64,000 nt of DNA, from contig NZ_AP022575.1 of NCBI RefSeq assembly GCF_010730055.1, forward strand, positions 3,286,001 to 3,350,000, written 5' to 3'. How positions within the stretch are numbered: the stretch's first letter is position 1; every line of letters starts with the position of its first letter. Below the pieces are notes generated by a model. That model did no database searches and was not told the origin of the DNA. It saw only the letters and a program-made list of their open reading frames with translations. Of the stretch, positions 34,268-44,227 are shown one piece after another. The position numbers and the translations under genes were made by a program. This stretch comes from Mycobacterium shinjukuense (lineage in GTDB: Bacteria > Actinomycetota > Actinomycetes > Mycobacteriales > Mycobacteriaceae).

Positions 34268-37200
34268 TCATTGAGCCGGATCGCCCGCAGCGGCTCCAGT
34301 TTGACGAACACGCCTGTTTAAGCCGGAAATCCAACCGCGAATTACCGCAGCCGTCGACTCTCTCGACGTGGTGATCATTTCGAAATGATCTCCCGCAACC
34401 TCAACAAGAGTATGTGAGACCGTGTCGGCAACCGTTGGCCATGAATTGACCCGTTCCGCGCCAACGCTTTGGAAATCACCTATTCCGTCTTTCGCCACGA
34501 TGTTAAGAACCGGAACCGCTGCTGCACTTGGTTTCCATGCGCGAAAGATGGAGGCATAAGCGGCCGCGGCGGTGAGTCGGGTTGTATTTACCTGGTTTAA
34601 TGTCCTGGCGACTTGGATCACCTTCCGGGAAAGGTAGCGTCCAGTTTCGTTGATGCCGAACCCGCGATCCACGGTCGTGCCTGCGAGCTGACTTGGCAGA
34701 TAGGTGTCGATCAGTGCAACGCCAAGAGGCCTCCTCTGGTATTTTTCAGCAAGGTGGCAGCTCAGGGCGTAGGCCAACACTCCACCCGAAGAATAACCAG
34801 CGAGCACAAGGTGTTCGCTGTTGCCTAGCCCATCAAGGATTGACCGAGACAGGCTTTCAAGAACAACATCGGCATCGCGCGGCAGCGCGTCGTCCGGATC
34901 GAACCCGGGAAGCGGAAGTGAATAGATCGAATGCGAACCCGCCAACGCATTCGCCAGGTCTCTATATTCATGTATATCGGATAGAACGGTCAGAGTGGGG
35001 ATGCAAACCACAATCACGTTCGATGAACCATCCGCCAGGCAACTGACGTCTTTCAGGTCGTTGTTCCGAACTGGTATTGTCATGCGCTCTCGCATTTTCG
35101 ACGCTAGCGCAACAATCCTCCAGCCGTCCTCGTCGAACCCCGAGTCGCAAGTCTGGAGAAATAGGTCCGCGAGCGCATCGATCCCGCCCTCCGGTTGCTC
35201 CGCTACCGCGGGGGCGGGGCGGGCGGTGCCGTCTAGGTGTGAAAGGAGGTGCCGGGCCAGCTCGGTGGGGGTGGGGTGGTCGAACACGGCCGTGGTCGGT
35301 AGCGTGGCACCGGTGACGGCTTTGAGCCGGTTGCGTAATTCGACTGCGCTTAGTGAATTTAGTCCCGCATCGGTAAACGCCTCAACGGAATCCACATCAG
35401 CGGCATCACCTCGACCCAGCACCGCCGCGGTGTGCTCACATACCATTTGGATCGTTACGGCAAGCCGCTGGTCGGCGGACAAGCCGGCTAGCCGGTCGGC
35501 AAATGCGGAATGGACCAAGGCGGCGGTACCGGTGCGCATGTGGGTGGTTGAGCCGGGATCTTCTACCGCCAAGGGTGATTCATTCTCGGCAGGGGTCTGC
35601 TCGGCGGCGAGGTCGCTAACCGGTCGAGCGGGCGCTAGCCAGAACTTTTGATGCTGAAAGGCATAGGTCGGCAATTCCACCCGCTTGGCGTTGAGTCCGG
35701 CAAATACCGCAACCCAATCCAGGCCCGCACCCCAGACGAAGGCATGGGCCGCCGCTGCGGTGACGCTGGCCGGTTCGGGACGGTCTTTGCGCAGCGTTGG
35801 CACCAATGCGATCTGGGCGTCGGCCAGTGTCTCCTCGATCAACGACGTCAGGCCACCACTGGGTCCGACTTCGATGAAACGATTGGCGCCGGCGCAGTTG
35901 GCATAACGAACACTGTCGGCGAACCGCACCGCCGCCCGGATATGCCCAGCCCAGTAATCGGTTGAGGCGAAGTCATCGGCCACCAACTGCCCGGTGACGT
36001 TGGAAATGACCCCGATGCTGGGTCGGCCGGCGGTCACTTCGGCTGCAACAGCGCGGAATTCGGCGATCATCGGCTCCATCAGCGGCGAGTGGAAGGCATG
36101 AGAGACCGCAAGCGCGTGGATTCGGCGGCCCCGCTCACGCAGTCGACCCGCGATCCCGTTTACCGTGTCCCGGGCACCAGAAATCACCACCGAAGCCGGA
36201 CCGTTGACCGCCGCGATGCTGACATCGTGGCCCAGCATCGGCCGTACCTCGTCTTCGCTGGCCTGCACCGCAACCATGGCGCCGCCGGCCGGCAACGCCT
36301 GCATCAAACGTCCCCGCGCGGCCACCAGCATCGCCGCGTCCTGCAAACAAAGCGATCCAGCGACGTGCGCAGCGGTCAACTCGCCCACCGAATGGCCCAT
36401 CACGAAATCGGGTCGCACACCCCAGAATTCCAGCAACCGAAACAACGCAACCTCCACCGCAAACAGCGATGGCTGAGCGAATTCAGTTGTGTTCAAAAGA
36501 TGTTCGTCGTCACCCCACATAACTTCCCGTAACCGACAACGCAGATGCCGATCCAACTCATCCACAACGGCATCGAAGGCTTGGGCGAAGACCGGGTACC
36601 GAGCATACAGTTGCCCACCCATGCCCAACCACTGCGCACCCTGACCAGGAAACACCACGACCGTCTTGCCGGTCGGCACGGCACCGCCGCAGATCACCGC
36701 GGCATCCGGTCGCCCATCAGCCACCCCAACCAACCCAGCCAGCAACTCGTCACGGCCATCACCCACCACCACCGCCCGATGGTCAAACACCGACCGAGTC
36801 GTCACCAACGAATACCCCACATCAACGGCATCCAGCTCCGGCCGAGCCCGCACATACCGCTCCAGCCGACCCGCCTGAGCAGCCAACGCCGACGCCGTCT
36901 TACCCGAAATCACCCACGGCACCACACCACCATCAGCACCCCCACCCACCAAACCCACACCACCACCATCCTCTTCACCCGAAACCGCATCCCCCCCAAC
37001 CAGATCCACCTGCTCAACAATCACATGCGCATTAGTCCCGCTCACACCAAACGACGACACCCCAGCCCGCCGAGGCCGACCCGACACCGCCGGCCACGCT
37101 CTGGCTTCGGTAAGCAACCGCACCGTCCCCGACGACCAATCCACATGCGAGGACGGCCGATCAACATGCAACGTTGCCGGCAGCACCTGGTGTCGCATTG

Positions 37201-38641
37201 CCTCAATCATCTTGATCACTCCCGCCACCCCTGCGGCAGCCTGAGAATGCCCAATATTCGATTTGATCGAGCCCAACCACAATGGTGCATCCGGGGTGTG
37301 AGCTCGACCGTAGGTGGCCAATAAGGCTTCGGCCTCGATCGGATCCCCCAGCCTTGTGCCGGTGCCATGAGCCTCCACCACATCGACATCTGCGCCCGTG
37401 ATCCCGGCATCCGCCAACGCCGCGGTGATCACTCGTTGTTGAGCCGGCCCGCTCGGGGCAGTCAGCCCGTTCGAGGCTCCGTCCTGGTTCACTGCCGACC
37501 CCGCCAGCACCGCCAATACCGGCCGACCTAAGCGGCAGGCATCACCGAGTCGCTGCAACACCAGCACTCCGACACCTTCCGAGAAGCCGGTCCCGTCCGC
37601 AGCGTCAGCGAATGCCTTACAGCGTCCGTCCCTCGACAGGCCACGCTGGCGACTGAATCCGATAAACACCGATGGCGTAGCCAACACAGTTGACCCACCC
37701 GCCAAAGCCAAATCGCACTCTCCTGCCCGTAGCGATTGCGCCGCTAAATGCAGCGCCACCAGGGATGACGAACACGCTGTATCGACAGACAGCGCTGGAC
37801 CGGCCAAACCTAGCTTGTAGGCGATGCGCCCGGATGCCACGCTCGTGATGTGGCCGGTGTCGGCATACCACTGGGCCTGGGCTGTACCTACGCCATAACC
37901 GTCGCCGTAAATGCCGATAAACACCCCGGTCGCGCTGCCACGCAGAGATAGCGGATCAATGCCCGCCGTTTCCAACGCTTGCCATGAAGTCTCCAGCAAT
38001 AGCCGCTGCTGGGGGTCCATCGCCAACGCCTCAGCCCGGGAGATCCCAAAAAACTCGGCATCGAACATGGCCGCATCCCGGATAAACCCACCATGCCGGG
38101 TATAGCACTTGCCCACGGCATCGGGATCAGGGTCGAACAACGTCTCAATGTCCCATCCCCGATCCGTCGGAAATTCACCGATCGCGTCACGACCAGAAGC
38201 CACCAGCTCCCACAGATCCGCCGCCGACACCACACCACCGGGGTAGCGACACCCCATCCCCACCACCGCAATTGGCTCACCGGTACTTACCCGCCCGCGC
38301 TCCGCTACCGCGGGGGCGGGGCGGGCGGTGCCGTCTAGGTGTGAAAGGAGGTGCCGGGCCAGCTCGGTGGGGGTGGGGTGGTCGAACACGGCCGTGGTCG
38401 GTAGCGTGGCACCGGTGACGGCTTTGAGCCGGTTGCGTAATTCGACTGCGCTTAGTGAATTTAGTCCCGCATCGGTAAACGCCTCAACGGAATCCACATC
38501 AGCGGCATCACCTCGACCCAGCACCGCCGCGGTGTGCTCACATACCATTTGGATCGTTACGGCAAGCCGCTGGTCGGCGGACAAGCCGGCTAGCCGGTCG
38601 GCAAATGCGGAATGGACCAAGGCGGCGGTACCGGTGCGCAT
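34268..38641 (-). CDS. pks6: Polyketide synthase Pks6, distal part: ACP-KS-AT-ACP-TE
   Basis: The protein has 1,457 residues from an internal ATG at 38641. It starts inside the linker of a longer protein, so it is probably the continuation of the upstream reading frame rather than an independent gene. Domains: ACP (Ser in DAGLNSLSAVEL, about 61), KS (Cys in DTACSSSLVA, about 289; HGTGT; NIGHSQAAAG), AT (Ser in GHSVGE, about 750; HAFH, the malonyl-type motif), a second ACP (about 1,096) and a thioesterase (Ser in AGYSSGGV, about 1,282). There is no KR, DH or ER, so unreduced chains are expected. The H37Rv Pks6 I remember is about 1,400 residues with one module, so the extra KS-AT-ACP here is an expansion. 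It shares the genomic frame with the proximal part. Confidence 0.88.
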   Translation of the reverse strand: MRTGTAALVHSAFADRLAGLSADQRLAVTIQMVCEHTAAVLGRGDAADVDSVEAFTDAGLNSLSAVELRNRLKAVTGATLPTTAVFDHPTPTELARHLLSHLDGTARPAPAVAERGRVSTGEPIAVVGMGCRYPGGVVSAADLWELVASGRDAIGEFPTDRGWDIETLFDPDPDAVGKCYTRHGGFIRDAAMFDAEFFGISRAEALAMDPQQRLLLETSWQALETAGIDPLSLRGSATGVFIGIYGDGYGVGTAQAQWYADTGHITSVASGRIAYKLGLAGPALSVDTACSSSLVALHLAAQSLRAGECDLALAGGSTVLATPSVFIGFSRQRGLSRDGRCKAFADAADGTGFSEGVGVLVLQRLGDACRLGRPVLAVLAGSAVNQDGASNGLTAPSGPAQQRVITAALADAGITGADVDVVEAHGTGTRLGDPIEAEALLATYGRAHTPDAPLWLGSIKSNIGHSQAAAGVAGVIKMIEAMRHQVLPATLHVDRPSSHVDWSSGTVRLLTEARAWPAVSGRPRRAGVSSFGVSGTNAHVIVEQVDLVGGDAVSGEEDGGGVGLVGGGADGGVVPWVISGKTASALAAQAGRLERYVRARPELDAVDVGYSLVTTRSVFDHRAVVVGDGRDELLAGLVGVADGRPDAAVICGGAVPTGKTVVVFPGQGAQWLGMGGQLYARYPVFAQAFDAVVDELDRHLRCRLREVMWGDDEHLLNTTEFAQPSLFAVEVALFRLLEFWGVRPDFVMGHSVGELTAAHVAGSLCLQDAAMLVAARGRLMQALPAGGAMVAVQASEDEVRPMLGHDVSIAAVNGPASVVISGARDTVNGIAGRLRERGRRIHALAVSHAFHSPLMEPMIAEFRAVAAEVTAGRPSIGVISNVTGQLVADDFASTDYWAGHIRAAVRFADSVRYANCAGANRFIEVGPSGGLTSLIEETLADAQIALVPTLRKDRPEPASVTAAAAHAFVWGAGLDWVAVFAGLNAKRVELPTYAFQHQKFWLAPARPVSDLAAEQTPAENESPLAVEDPGSTTHMRTGTAALVHSAFADRLAGLSADQRLAVTIQMVCEHTAAVLGRGDAADVDSVEAFTDAGLNSLSAVELRNRLKAVTGATLPTTAVFDHPTPTELARHLLSHLDGTARPAPAVAEQPEGGIDALADLFLQTCDSGFDEDGWRIVALASKMRERMTIPVRNNDLKDVSCLADGSSNVIVVCIPTLTVLSDIHEYRDLANALAGSHSIYSLPLPGFDPDDALPRDADVVLESLSRSILDGLGNSEHLVLAGYSSGGVLAYALSCHLAEKYQRRPLGVALIDTYLPSQLAGTTVDRGFGINETGRYLSRKVIQVARTLNQVNTTRLTAAAAYASIFRAWKPSAAAVPVLNIVAKDGIGDFQSVGAERVNSWPTVADTVSHTLVEVAGDHFEMITTSRESTAAVIRGWISGLNRRVRQTGAAAGDPAQ
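35197..37097 (-). repeat. 1.9-kb direct repeat, copy A (distal AT-ACP)
   Basis: The sequence matches 38299-40196 base for base wherever I compared it, apart from 3 nt missing in copy B. The repeat begins at GCTCCGCTACCGCGG, just after the ACP, and ends at GACACCGCCGGCCAC in the last part of the KS. It encodes the KS end, the whole AT and the ACP. Offset between copies is 3,099-3,102 bp. Confidence 0.93.
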
Positions 38642-40196
38642 GTGGGTGGTTGAGCCGATCTTCTACCGCCAAGGGTGATTCATTCTCGGCAGGGTCTGCT
38701 CGGCGGCGAGGTCGCTAACCGGTCGAGCGGGCGCTAGCCAGAACTTTTGATGCTGAAAGGCATAGGTCGGCAATTCCACCCGCTTGGCGTTGAGTCCGGC
38801 AAATACCGCAACCCAATCCAGGCCCGCACCCCAGACGAAGGCATGGGCCGCCGCTGCGGTGACGCTGGCCGGTTCGGGACGGTCTTTGCGCAGCGTTGGC
38901 ACCAATGCGATCTGGGCGTCGGCCAGTGTCTCCTCGATCAACGACGTCAGGCCACCACTGGGTCCGACTTCGATGAAACGATTGGCGCCGGCGCAGTTGG
39001 CATAACGAACACTGTCGGCGAACCGCACCGCCGCCCGGATATGCCCAGCCCAGTAATCGGTTGAGGCGAAGTCATCGGCCACCAACTGCCCGGTGACGTT
39101 GGAAATGACCCCGATGCTGGGTCGGCCGGCGGTCACTTCGGCTGCAACAGCGCGGAATTCGGCGATCATCGGCTCCATCAGCGGCGAGTGGAAGGCATGA
39201 GAGACCGCAAGCGCGTGGATTCGGCGGCCCCGCTCACGCAGTCGACCCGCGATCCCGTTTACCGTGTCCCGGGCACCAGAAATCACCACCGAAGCCGGAC
39301 CGTTGACCGCCGCGATGCTGACATCGTGGCCCAGCATCGGCCGTACCTCGTCTTCGCTGGCCTGCACCGCAACCATGGCGCCGCCGGCCGGCAACGCCTG
39401 CATCAAACGTCCCCGCGCGGCCACCAGCATCGCCGCGTCCTGCAAACAAAGCGATCCAGCGACGTGCGCAGCGGTCAACTCGCCCACCGAATGGCCCATC
39501 ACGAAATCGGGTCGCACACCCCAGAATTCCAGCAACCGAAACAACGCAACCTCCACCGCAAACAGCGATGGCTGAGCGAATTCAGTTGTGTTCAAAAGAT
39601 GTTCGTCGTCACCCCACATAACTTCCCGTAACCGACAACGCAGATGCCGATCCAACTCATCCACAACGGCATCGAAGGCTTGGGCGAAGACCGGGTACCG
39701 AGCATACAGTTGCCCACCCATGCCCAACCACTGCGCACCCTGACCAGGAAACACCACGACCGTCTTGCCGGTCGGCACGGCACCGCCGCAGATCACCGCG
39801 GCATCCGGTCGCCCATCAGCCACCCCAACCAACCCAGCCAGCAACTCGTCACGGCCATCACCCACCACCACCGCCCGATGGTCAAACACCGACCGAGTCG
39901 TCACCAACGAATACCCCACATCAACGGCATCCAGCTCCGGCCGAGCCCGCACATACCGCTCCAGCCGACCCGCCTGAGCAGCCAACGCCGACGCCGTCTT
40001 ACCCGAAATCACCCACGGCACCACACCACCATCAGCACCCCCACCCACCAAACCCACACCACCACCATCCTCTTCACCCGAAACCGCATCCCCCCCAACC
40101 AGATCCACCTGCTCAACAATCACATGCGCATTAGTCCCGCTCACACCAAACGACGACACCCCAGCCCGCCGAGGCCGACCCGACACCGCCGGCCAC
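38299..40196 (-). repeat. 1.9-kb direct repeat, copy B (proximal AT-ACP)
   Basis: Second copy of the AT-ACP repeat, 1,898 bp. It differs from copy A by deletions of two bases near 38656 and one base near 38692; no substitutions were noticed. The KS regions outside the repeat are clearly different between modules, so the identity is confined to the AT-ACP block. Confidence 0.93.
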
Positions 40197-41656
40197 TCAC
40201 GAAATTCGCTGGCCACTTCCAGGCCCAACTCGTCGAACGGAATATCTGGATGTGGTTCAGCAAACCCCCCGCTCGGAACCATGAAGCCACGCTGGACCAT
40301 CAACACCGCTTTAATTAATCCGGCTATTCCAGCGGCGCCCTCCAGATGTCCGATATTCGGCTTGATGCTTCCCAGCATCAGCGGTGCGGCCGCTGATCTT
40401 CTGCGGCCATACACCTTCCCCAAGGCATGCGCCTCGATCCGATCTCCCAGCACGGTTCCGGTGCCGTGGGCCTCGACATACCCAATTTCCGATGGGTCGA
40501 CGCGAGCACTTTTGCAGGCACTGTCAAGGACAGCGATCTGTGCCCCGGGATTGGGCGCCATAATACCGTTGGACTTCCCGTCCTGATTAATCGCCGAGCC
40601 CGCGAGGATCGCCAACACCGACCGGCCGGCTCTGCGTGCATCACCAAGCCGCTCCAGCACAACAACGCCGCACCCTTCACCGCGAACCATCCCGTCAGCG
40701 GACTTATCGAATGCTCGACACCGAGCTGTCGGCGACAACACCCCTGCCTCCCTGAACCCGTCCCATGGCTCCGGCGAGATGAGGATGTTTGTTCCCGACG
40801 CAAGAGCGAGATCGCATTCCCGATTGGCCAGACTTCGACAAGCCAAATGCACGGCCACCAGGGATGAGGAACACGCGGTGTCAACAACAAGAGACGGGCC
40901 ACGAAGGTCCAGGAAATACGAGAGTCTGTTCGCAATGATACTTGACGAACCTCCCGTATTGTCCCAAATAGTGCTGCGCCGTCTTCCGTCAGTCCACAAG
41001 AACCTCAGATAATCGTTCGATGAGACCCCCACGAATACTCCGGTCCGTGAAAGTCTCAATTTGCTGGGAACAATTGCAGCGCGTTCGAAAGCTTCCCATG
41101 AAACCTCCAGGAGCAAACGCTGCTGTGGATCCATTCGCGCAGCCTCATCTGCCGGGATGCCAAAGAACTCGTTATCGAAGTCCTGTATGCAATTTACAAA
41201 GCCGCCATGGTCCTTCCCGGTCGGCCACCGTCCATCTGGGTAGGCCGTTATGCTCGTCCGCTTCTCGGCGAGGAACCTCCATAGTTCGTCGGGTCCGTGA
41301 ACCTCTCCAGGAAGCCTGCACGCCACCCCTACCACTGCAATCGGTTCGTCTGCCAAATCCCCCTTATGCACATCCCCCTCGCCATATCTGCCGGAACCGG
41401 AGTCAACCGCACCCCCGCCGACAACGCTCTGAATCAAATCCGCCGCGCTCGGGTTATCCCAAACGGCCAAATCCGACACGCGATGTCCAAACGACTCGGC
41501 GAGGTCCCCTGGAATCGCCAGCACATCGGCTGATGCCAGGCCAAGGTCCCGCAGCGGGACATCGAGATCGATCTCGTTCGGACAGCATCCGATACGACTA
41601 GCGAGGTATTCCGTAAACCAACTTTCGAGCCTAGCGGCAGAAAGCCGTTTGCCCAT
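38663..41656 (-). CDS. pks6: Polyketide synthase Pks6, proximal part: ACP-KS-AT
   Basis: The ATG at 41656 overlaps the fadD30 stop (TGATG), and 997 residues follow to a stop at 38663. Domains: N-terminal ACP (Ser in LGLASADVL, about 41), KS (Cys in DTACSSSLVA, about 261; HGTGT; KPNIGHLEG) and AT (GHSVGE about 722; HAFH about 819). The loading ACP would accept the acyl chain activated by FadD30. Near the end the reading becomes LPRMNHPWR then TAG, because one G is missing near 38692 compared with the duplicate copy. Two more bases are missing near 38656, which restores the frame. Only about 35 nt are out of frame. Confidence 0.88.
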   Translation of the reverse strand: MGKRLSAARLESWFTEYLASRIGCCPNEIDLDVPLRDLGLASADVLAIPGDLAESFGHRVSDLAVWDNPSAADLIQSVVGGGAVDSGSGRYGEGDVHKGDLADEPIAVVGVACRLPGEVHGPDELWRFLAEKRTSITAYPDGRWPTGKDHGGFVNCIQDFDNEFFGIPADEAARMDPQQRLLLEVSWEAFERAAIVPSKLRLSRTGVFVGVSSNDYLRFLWTDGRRRSTIWDNTGGSSSIIANRLSYFLDLRGPSLVVDTACSSSLVAVHLACRSLANRECDLALASGTNILISPEPWDGFREAGVLSPTARCRAFDKSADGMVRGEGCGVVVLERLGDARRAGRSVLAILAGSAINQDGKSNGIMAPNPGAQIAVLDSACKSARVDPSEIGYVEAHGTGTVLGDRIEAHALGKVYGRRRSAAAPLMLGSIKPNIGHLEGAAGIAGLIKAVLMVQRGFMVPSGGFAEPHPDIPFDELGLEVASEFREWPAVSGRPRRAGVSSFGVSGTNAHVIVEQVDLVGGDAVSGEEDGGGVGLVGGGADGGVVPWVISGKTASALAAQAGRLERYVRARPELDAVDVGYSLVTTRSVFDHRAVVVGDGRDELLAGLVGVADGRPDAAVICGGAVPTGKTVVVFPGQGAQWLGMGGQLYARYPVFAQAFDAVVDELDRHLRCRLREVMWGDDEHLLNTTEFAQPSLFAVEVALFRLLEFWGVRPDFVMGHSVGELTAAHVAGSLCLQDAAMLVAARGRLMQALPAGGAMVAVQASEDEVRPMLGHDVSIAAVNGPASVVISGARDTVNGIAGRLRERGRRIHALAVSHAFHSPLMEPMIAEFRAVAAEVTAGRPSIGVISNVTGQLVADDFASTDYWAGHIRAAVRFADSVRYANCAGANRFIEVGPSGGLTSLIEETLADAQIALVPTLRKDRPEPASVTAAAAHAFVWGAGLDWVAVFAGLNAKRVELPTYAFQHQKFWLAPARPVSDLAAEQTLPRMNHPWR

Positions 41657-43419
41657 CACTGCTTGACCTCTATGCGGCCAAATTCATCCGCCCGGTATAG
41701 CCTTGAACATGCGGCTCGACTTATCTTGCCGCTGGTGGTCCTGGGAAGTGCTCCGGACGGTACTAAGAGAAAGTCCGATAAGCGCAGACCATGTAATCTT
41801 GATATTGCCGCTCTAACTTGTTTTGACATCCTGGACAACTCGCTCGATTCATCGGCGGCGTTCTCGGTCTTTATCTCAGCCACAACCACCAACCGTTCCC
41901 CGCTGTCATCGGGTATTGAGAACGCGGCGACTCGGCCGCCGGTAAATTGATTCACCGTGTTTTCTATATCTTCAGGGTAATGGTTTACGCCATCTTGGAT
42001 TATTAAATCCTTAATGCGGCCAACGATATAGAAGTCTTCGCCAAGGAGAAATCCCAGGTCGCCCGTCCGCATCCAGGGCGATTTAGGCATCCCCGCAGAG
42101 GCCTCCCGTATGGCGGCATGGAATCTATCTCTATTCGAAACGCCATCTGCCTTGTAGTATCCCCCTGAGGTATTTTTTCCATTCACCCAAATCTCGCCGA
42201 TACGACCCGGTGCGAGCTCGGTATTCGAATCGGGATCCACAATTCGAATCAATGGTTCATTGCCCGAGCAGTGGTAGCGCATCAAACGCGTGGTACATTC
42301 TGTGTCGTCATTCTTAAGCTCGGCCCGTCCTCGAGCCAAGCTTTGCGTGTCGAATTCCGTGAATACCGGAGCCGACCTCGGCCTCGTGGTTGCCACATAC
42401 GCGACCGCTTCTGCCATCCCATAGGCTGGCTTTACCGCTGCCGGATTCAAATTATAAGGGCAAAAGCGATCCAAGAACTTCTCAATGGTATTGGATCGCA
42501 CCCGCTCTGATCCATTGACTATGGTGGATACATGGGCAAGGTCCAATCCCTTCATATCGCTTTCGGCGACCTTATTGGCGGCTAGATCGAAGGCAAAATT
42601 TGGCGCTGCAGTGAGGGGTGCTGGCCGCTGTGCAAGGAGTTGTATCCACCTTACCGGTTTACGAATGAACGCCGCGGGGCTCATCAAAATGGACGGACAT
42701 CCACAGAAGATGGGGATCAAGATTCCTGTTACCAACCCCATGTCATGATATAAGGGCAACCATGAAACGGTCGAACCCGGGAAGTTGGTACTTCCGTCCT
42801 CGTCCCGGAAAAAGCTCCGCCGTATCTGCTCCAGGTTTGCGACTGCATTATCGAGAGATATGACCGCGCCGCGCGGACGTCCTGTTGAACCGGAAGTGTA
42901 TTGCAGATAGCAACCTTGTTCGGCCGGTTTGTAATCGGCCCAGCCGCTTCCGGCGCTTGGTGGTGCACATGACTCCGCTAATGTATCCAGCGGTATTATC
43001 GGCATAGTTACGTTGAGCCCATGAGCACCCATTAGATCCCTGATCGGTTCTTCCGCTGACGACGTGGTAAGCACCACGTCCGCAGCGCAATCGGTCAGCG
43101 CCAGCACCGTCCGCTTGTCTTGTAGGCTGCCCCGCGGTTCTGGCAGCGGAACTGGAATCCACCCGGCACATAGTGCCCCTAAAAAACCTACGACATAGTC
43201 CAGACCCTGTGGAGCGGATATCGCGGCGACTCTTTGGGGTTGGGCATGCACGTCGTGATTCTCCAAATATGCCGATACGGCGACAATTTTCGCATTTAGT
43301 TCTCGCCAAGTGATCTGGTCGACTTGGTCTCCGCCTTCTGTATCATAATCGACAAATATAAAGGCGTCATCGCAAGGGGTCGTGTGCGATCGGTCGAGGA
43401 ATGTGGAAATGAAAGACAT
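41656..43419 (-). CDS. fadD30: Fatty acyl-AMP ligase FadD30
   Basis: The protein has 587 residues. Adenylate-forming motifs: YLQYTSGSTGRPRG (P-loop), WLPLYHDMGL, GMAEAVAYVAT, RTGDLGFLLG and GRIKDLIIQDG. The catalytic Lys is in TTSGKISR near the C-terminus. The FAAL-type pattern and the 1-nt overlap with the PKS start show it activates a fatty acid as acyl-AMP and loads it on the PKS ACP. Many third positions are A or T (for example 42,100-42,500), unlike neighbouring genes, so the gene may have been acquired. Confidence 0.95.
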   Translation of the reverse strand: MSFISTFLDRSHTTPCDDAFIFVDYDTEGGDQVDQITWRELNAKIVAVSAYLENHDVHAQPQRVAAISAPQGLDYVVGFLGALCAGWIPVPLPEPRGSLQDKRTVLALTDCAADVVLTTSSAEEPIRDLMGAHGLNVTMPIIPLDTLAESCAPPSAGSGWADYKPAEQGCYLQYTSGSTGRPRGAVISLDNAVANLEQIRRSFFRDEDGSTNFPGSTVSWLPLYHDMGLVTGILIPIFCGCPSILMSPAAFIRKPVRWIQLLAQRPAPLTAAPNFAFDLAANKVAESDMKGLDLAHVSTIVNGSERVRSNTIEKFLDRFCPYNLNPAAVKPAYGMAEAVAYVATTRPRSAPVFTEFDTQSLARGRAELKNDDTECTTRLMRYHCSGNEPLIRIVDPDSNTELAPGRIGEIWVNGKNTSGGYYKADGVSNRDRFHAAIREASAGMPKSPWMRTGDLGFLLGEDFYIVGRIKDLIIQDGVNHYPEDIENTVNQFTGGRVAAFSIPDDSGERLVVVAEIKTENAADESSELSRMSKQVRAAISRLHGLRLSDFLLVPSGALPRTTSGKISRAACSRLYRADEFGRIEVKQ

Positions 43420-44227
43420 GAGACGTCACATCCTTTTCATCGTTGGTCTTTCCCCTCATTTTCGAGAGGCCTTGCTCGTTGCTGCGCTTAAAAGAAAACC
43501 CGGGTCGCCATTCAGCGGCTGCACGAACCGCCTGTTCGCCGCAGCCGCCCCGCTGTGCTCAGCGGATGGTTCTGCTACCCACCCGCCCTAAACCTTGCCG
43601 CTAGCCACCGGAAGCGCTGCCCCAGATGGATTGCCCATACACCAATTCCGAGCAAATCCGCCGCCGCCATCGCCATCAATTCGCGCTGTGTAAGCAAATG
43701 CGACATCGCATCCCTTGGTCATTGGGGAGTCTGAGACGAGCGGATCGCCTAGGAAGCCACGCGTTAGCATAGTGGGCCCATGTGAAAGCGGCCCTCAGAC
43801 GTTACCAAATCGTGATACGGTGTTGACGGTTTGGACAGTCGGCGGTCCAGGGTCGCATCAATTGATAAGCCAGGCCGTAGGCTTGATGCCGCGTTTGGTG
43901 GACACAGGTCAAGCGGCTTGTGCCGTTTGTGTGAGTCGGTCGTCAAAGTCGACCGGCTCATTCGCCGACACCCATCTGGGCGGTCACGTGCGCCAACCGG
44001 CCGGTCTCGATCGCCAGGCGGGCGGCCCTCCCGAAGCTCGGGGGTGTACTTGCCGCGCCTACCCGACATCAGGACGTCCTTTCCGCGGTGCCAGTTGTCC
44101 CACCACCCCGGTATCAACCATGAGAAGTCAATACGGCCACACGCGAGAGGCGTGTGCGCGCTCAGCTGAACAACTATGGCAAACTACCCAACGCATTGCT
44201 GTCGATTTGGCCTAACTATGGAGTTCA
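43420..44227. other. 808-bp AT-richer gap between fadD30 and mmpS1
   Basis: It separates two divergent lipid genes. GC is lower than average, mostly at 43,400-43,500. No intact gene is visible. It contains the short IS remnant at 43883-44117. Promoters for fadD30 (minus) and mmpS1 (plus) should lie here, but I cannot place them. Confidence 0.6.
43883..44117 (-). mobile_element. Internally deleted IS3-type element, about 235 bp
   Basis: The minus strand from 44069 reads MSGRRGKYTPELRE, then, after a one-base shift, RAARLAIETGRLAHVTAQMG, the N-terminus of an IS3-family OrfA. It then passes to SANEPVDFDDRLTQTAQAA and a stop. The two edges are imperfect inverted repeats: TTGATGCCGCGTTTGGTGGA (43883 onward) and, on the minus strand, TTGATACCGGGGTGGTGGGA (from 44117 inward). 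The middle of the transposase is missing, so the element could move only with help from a complete relative. Confidence 0.65.

Noticed and set aside
36545..40318. Plus-strand frames repeated in both pks6 copies
   Set aside because: Same sequence opposite AT domains on both copies; they are shadows of the PKS.
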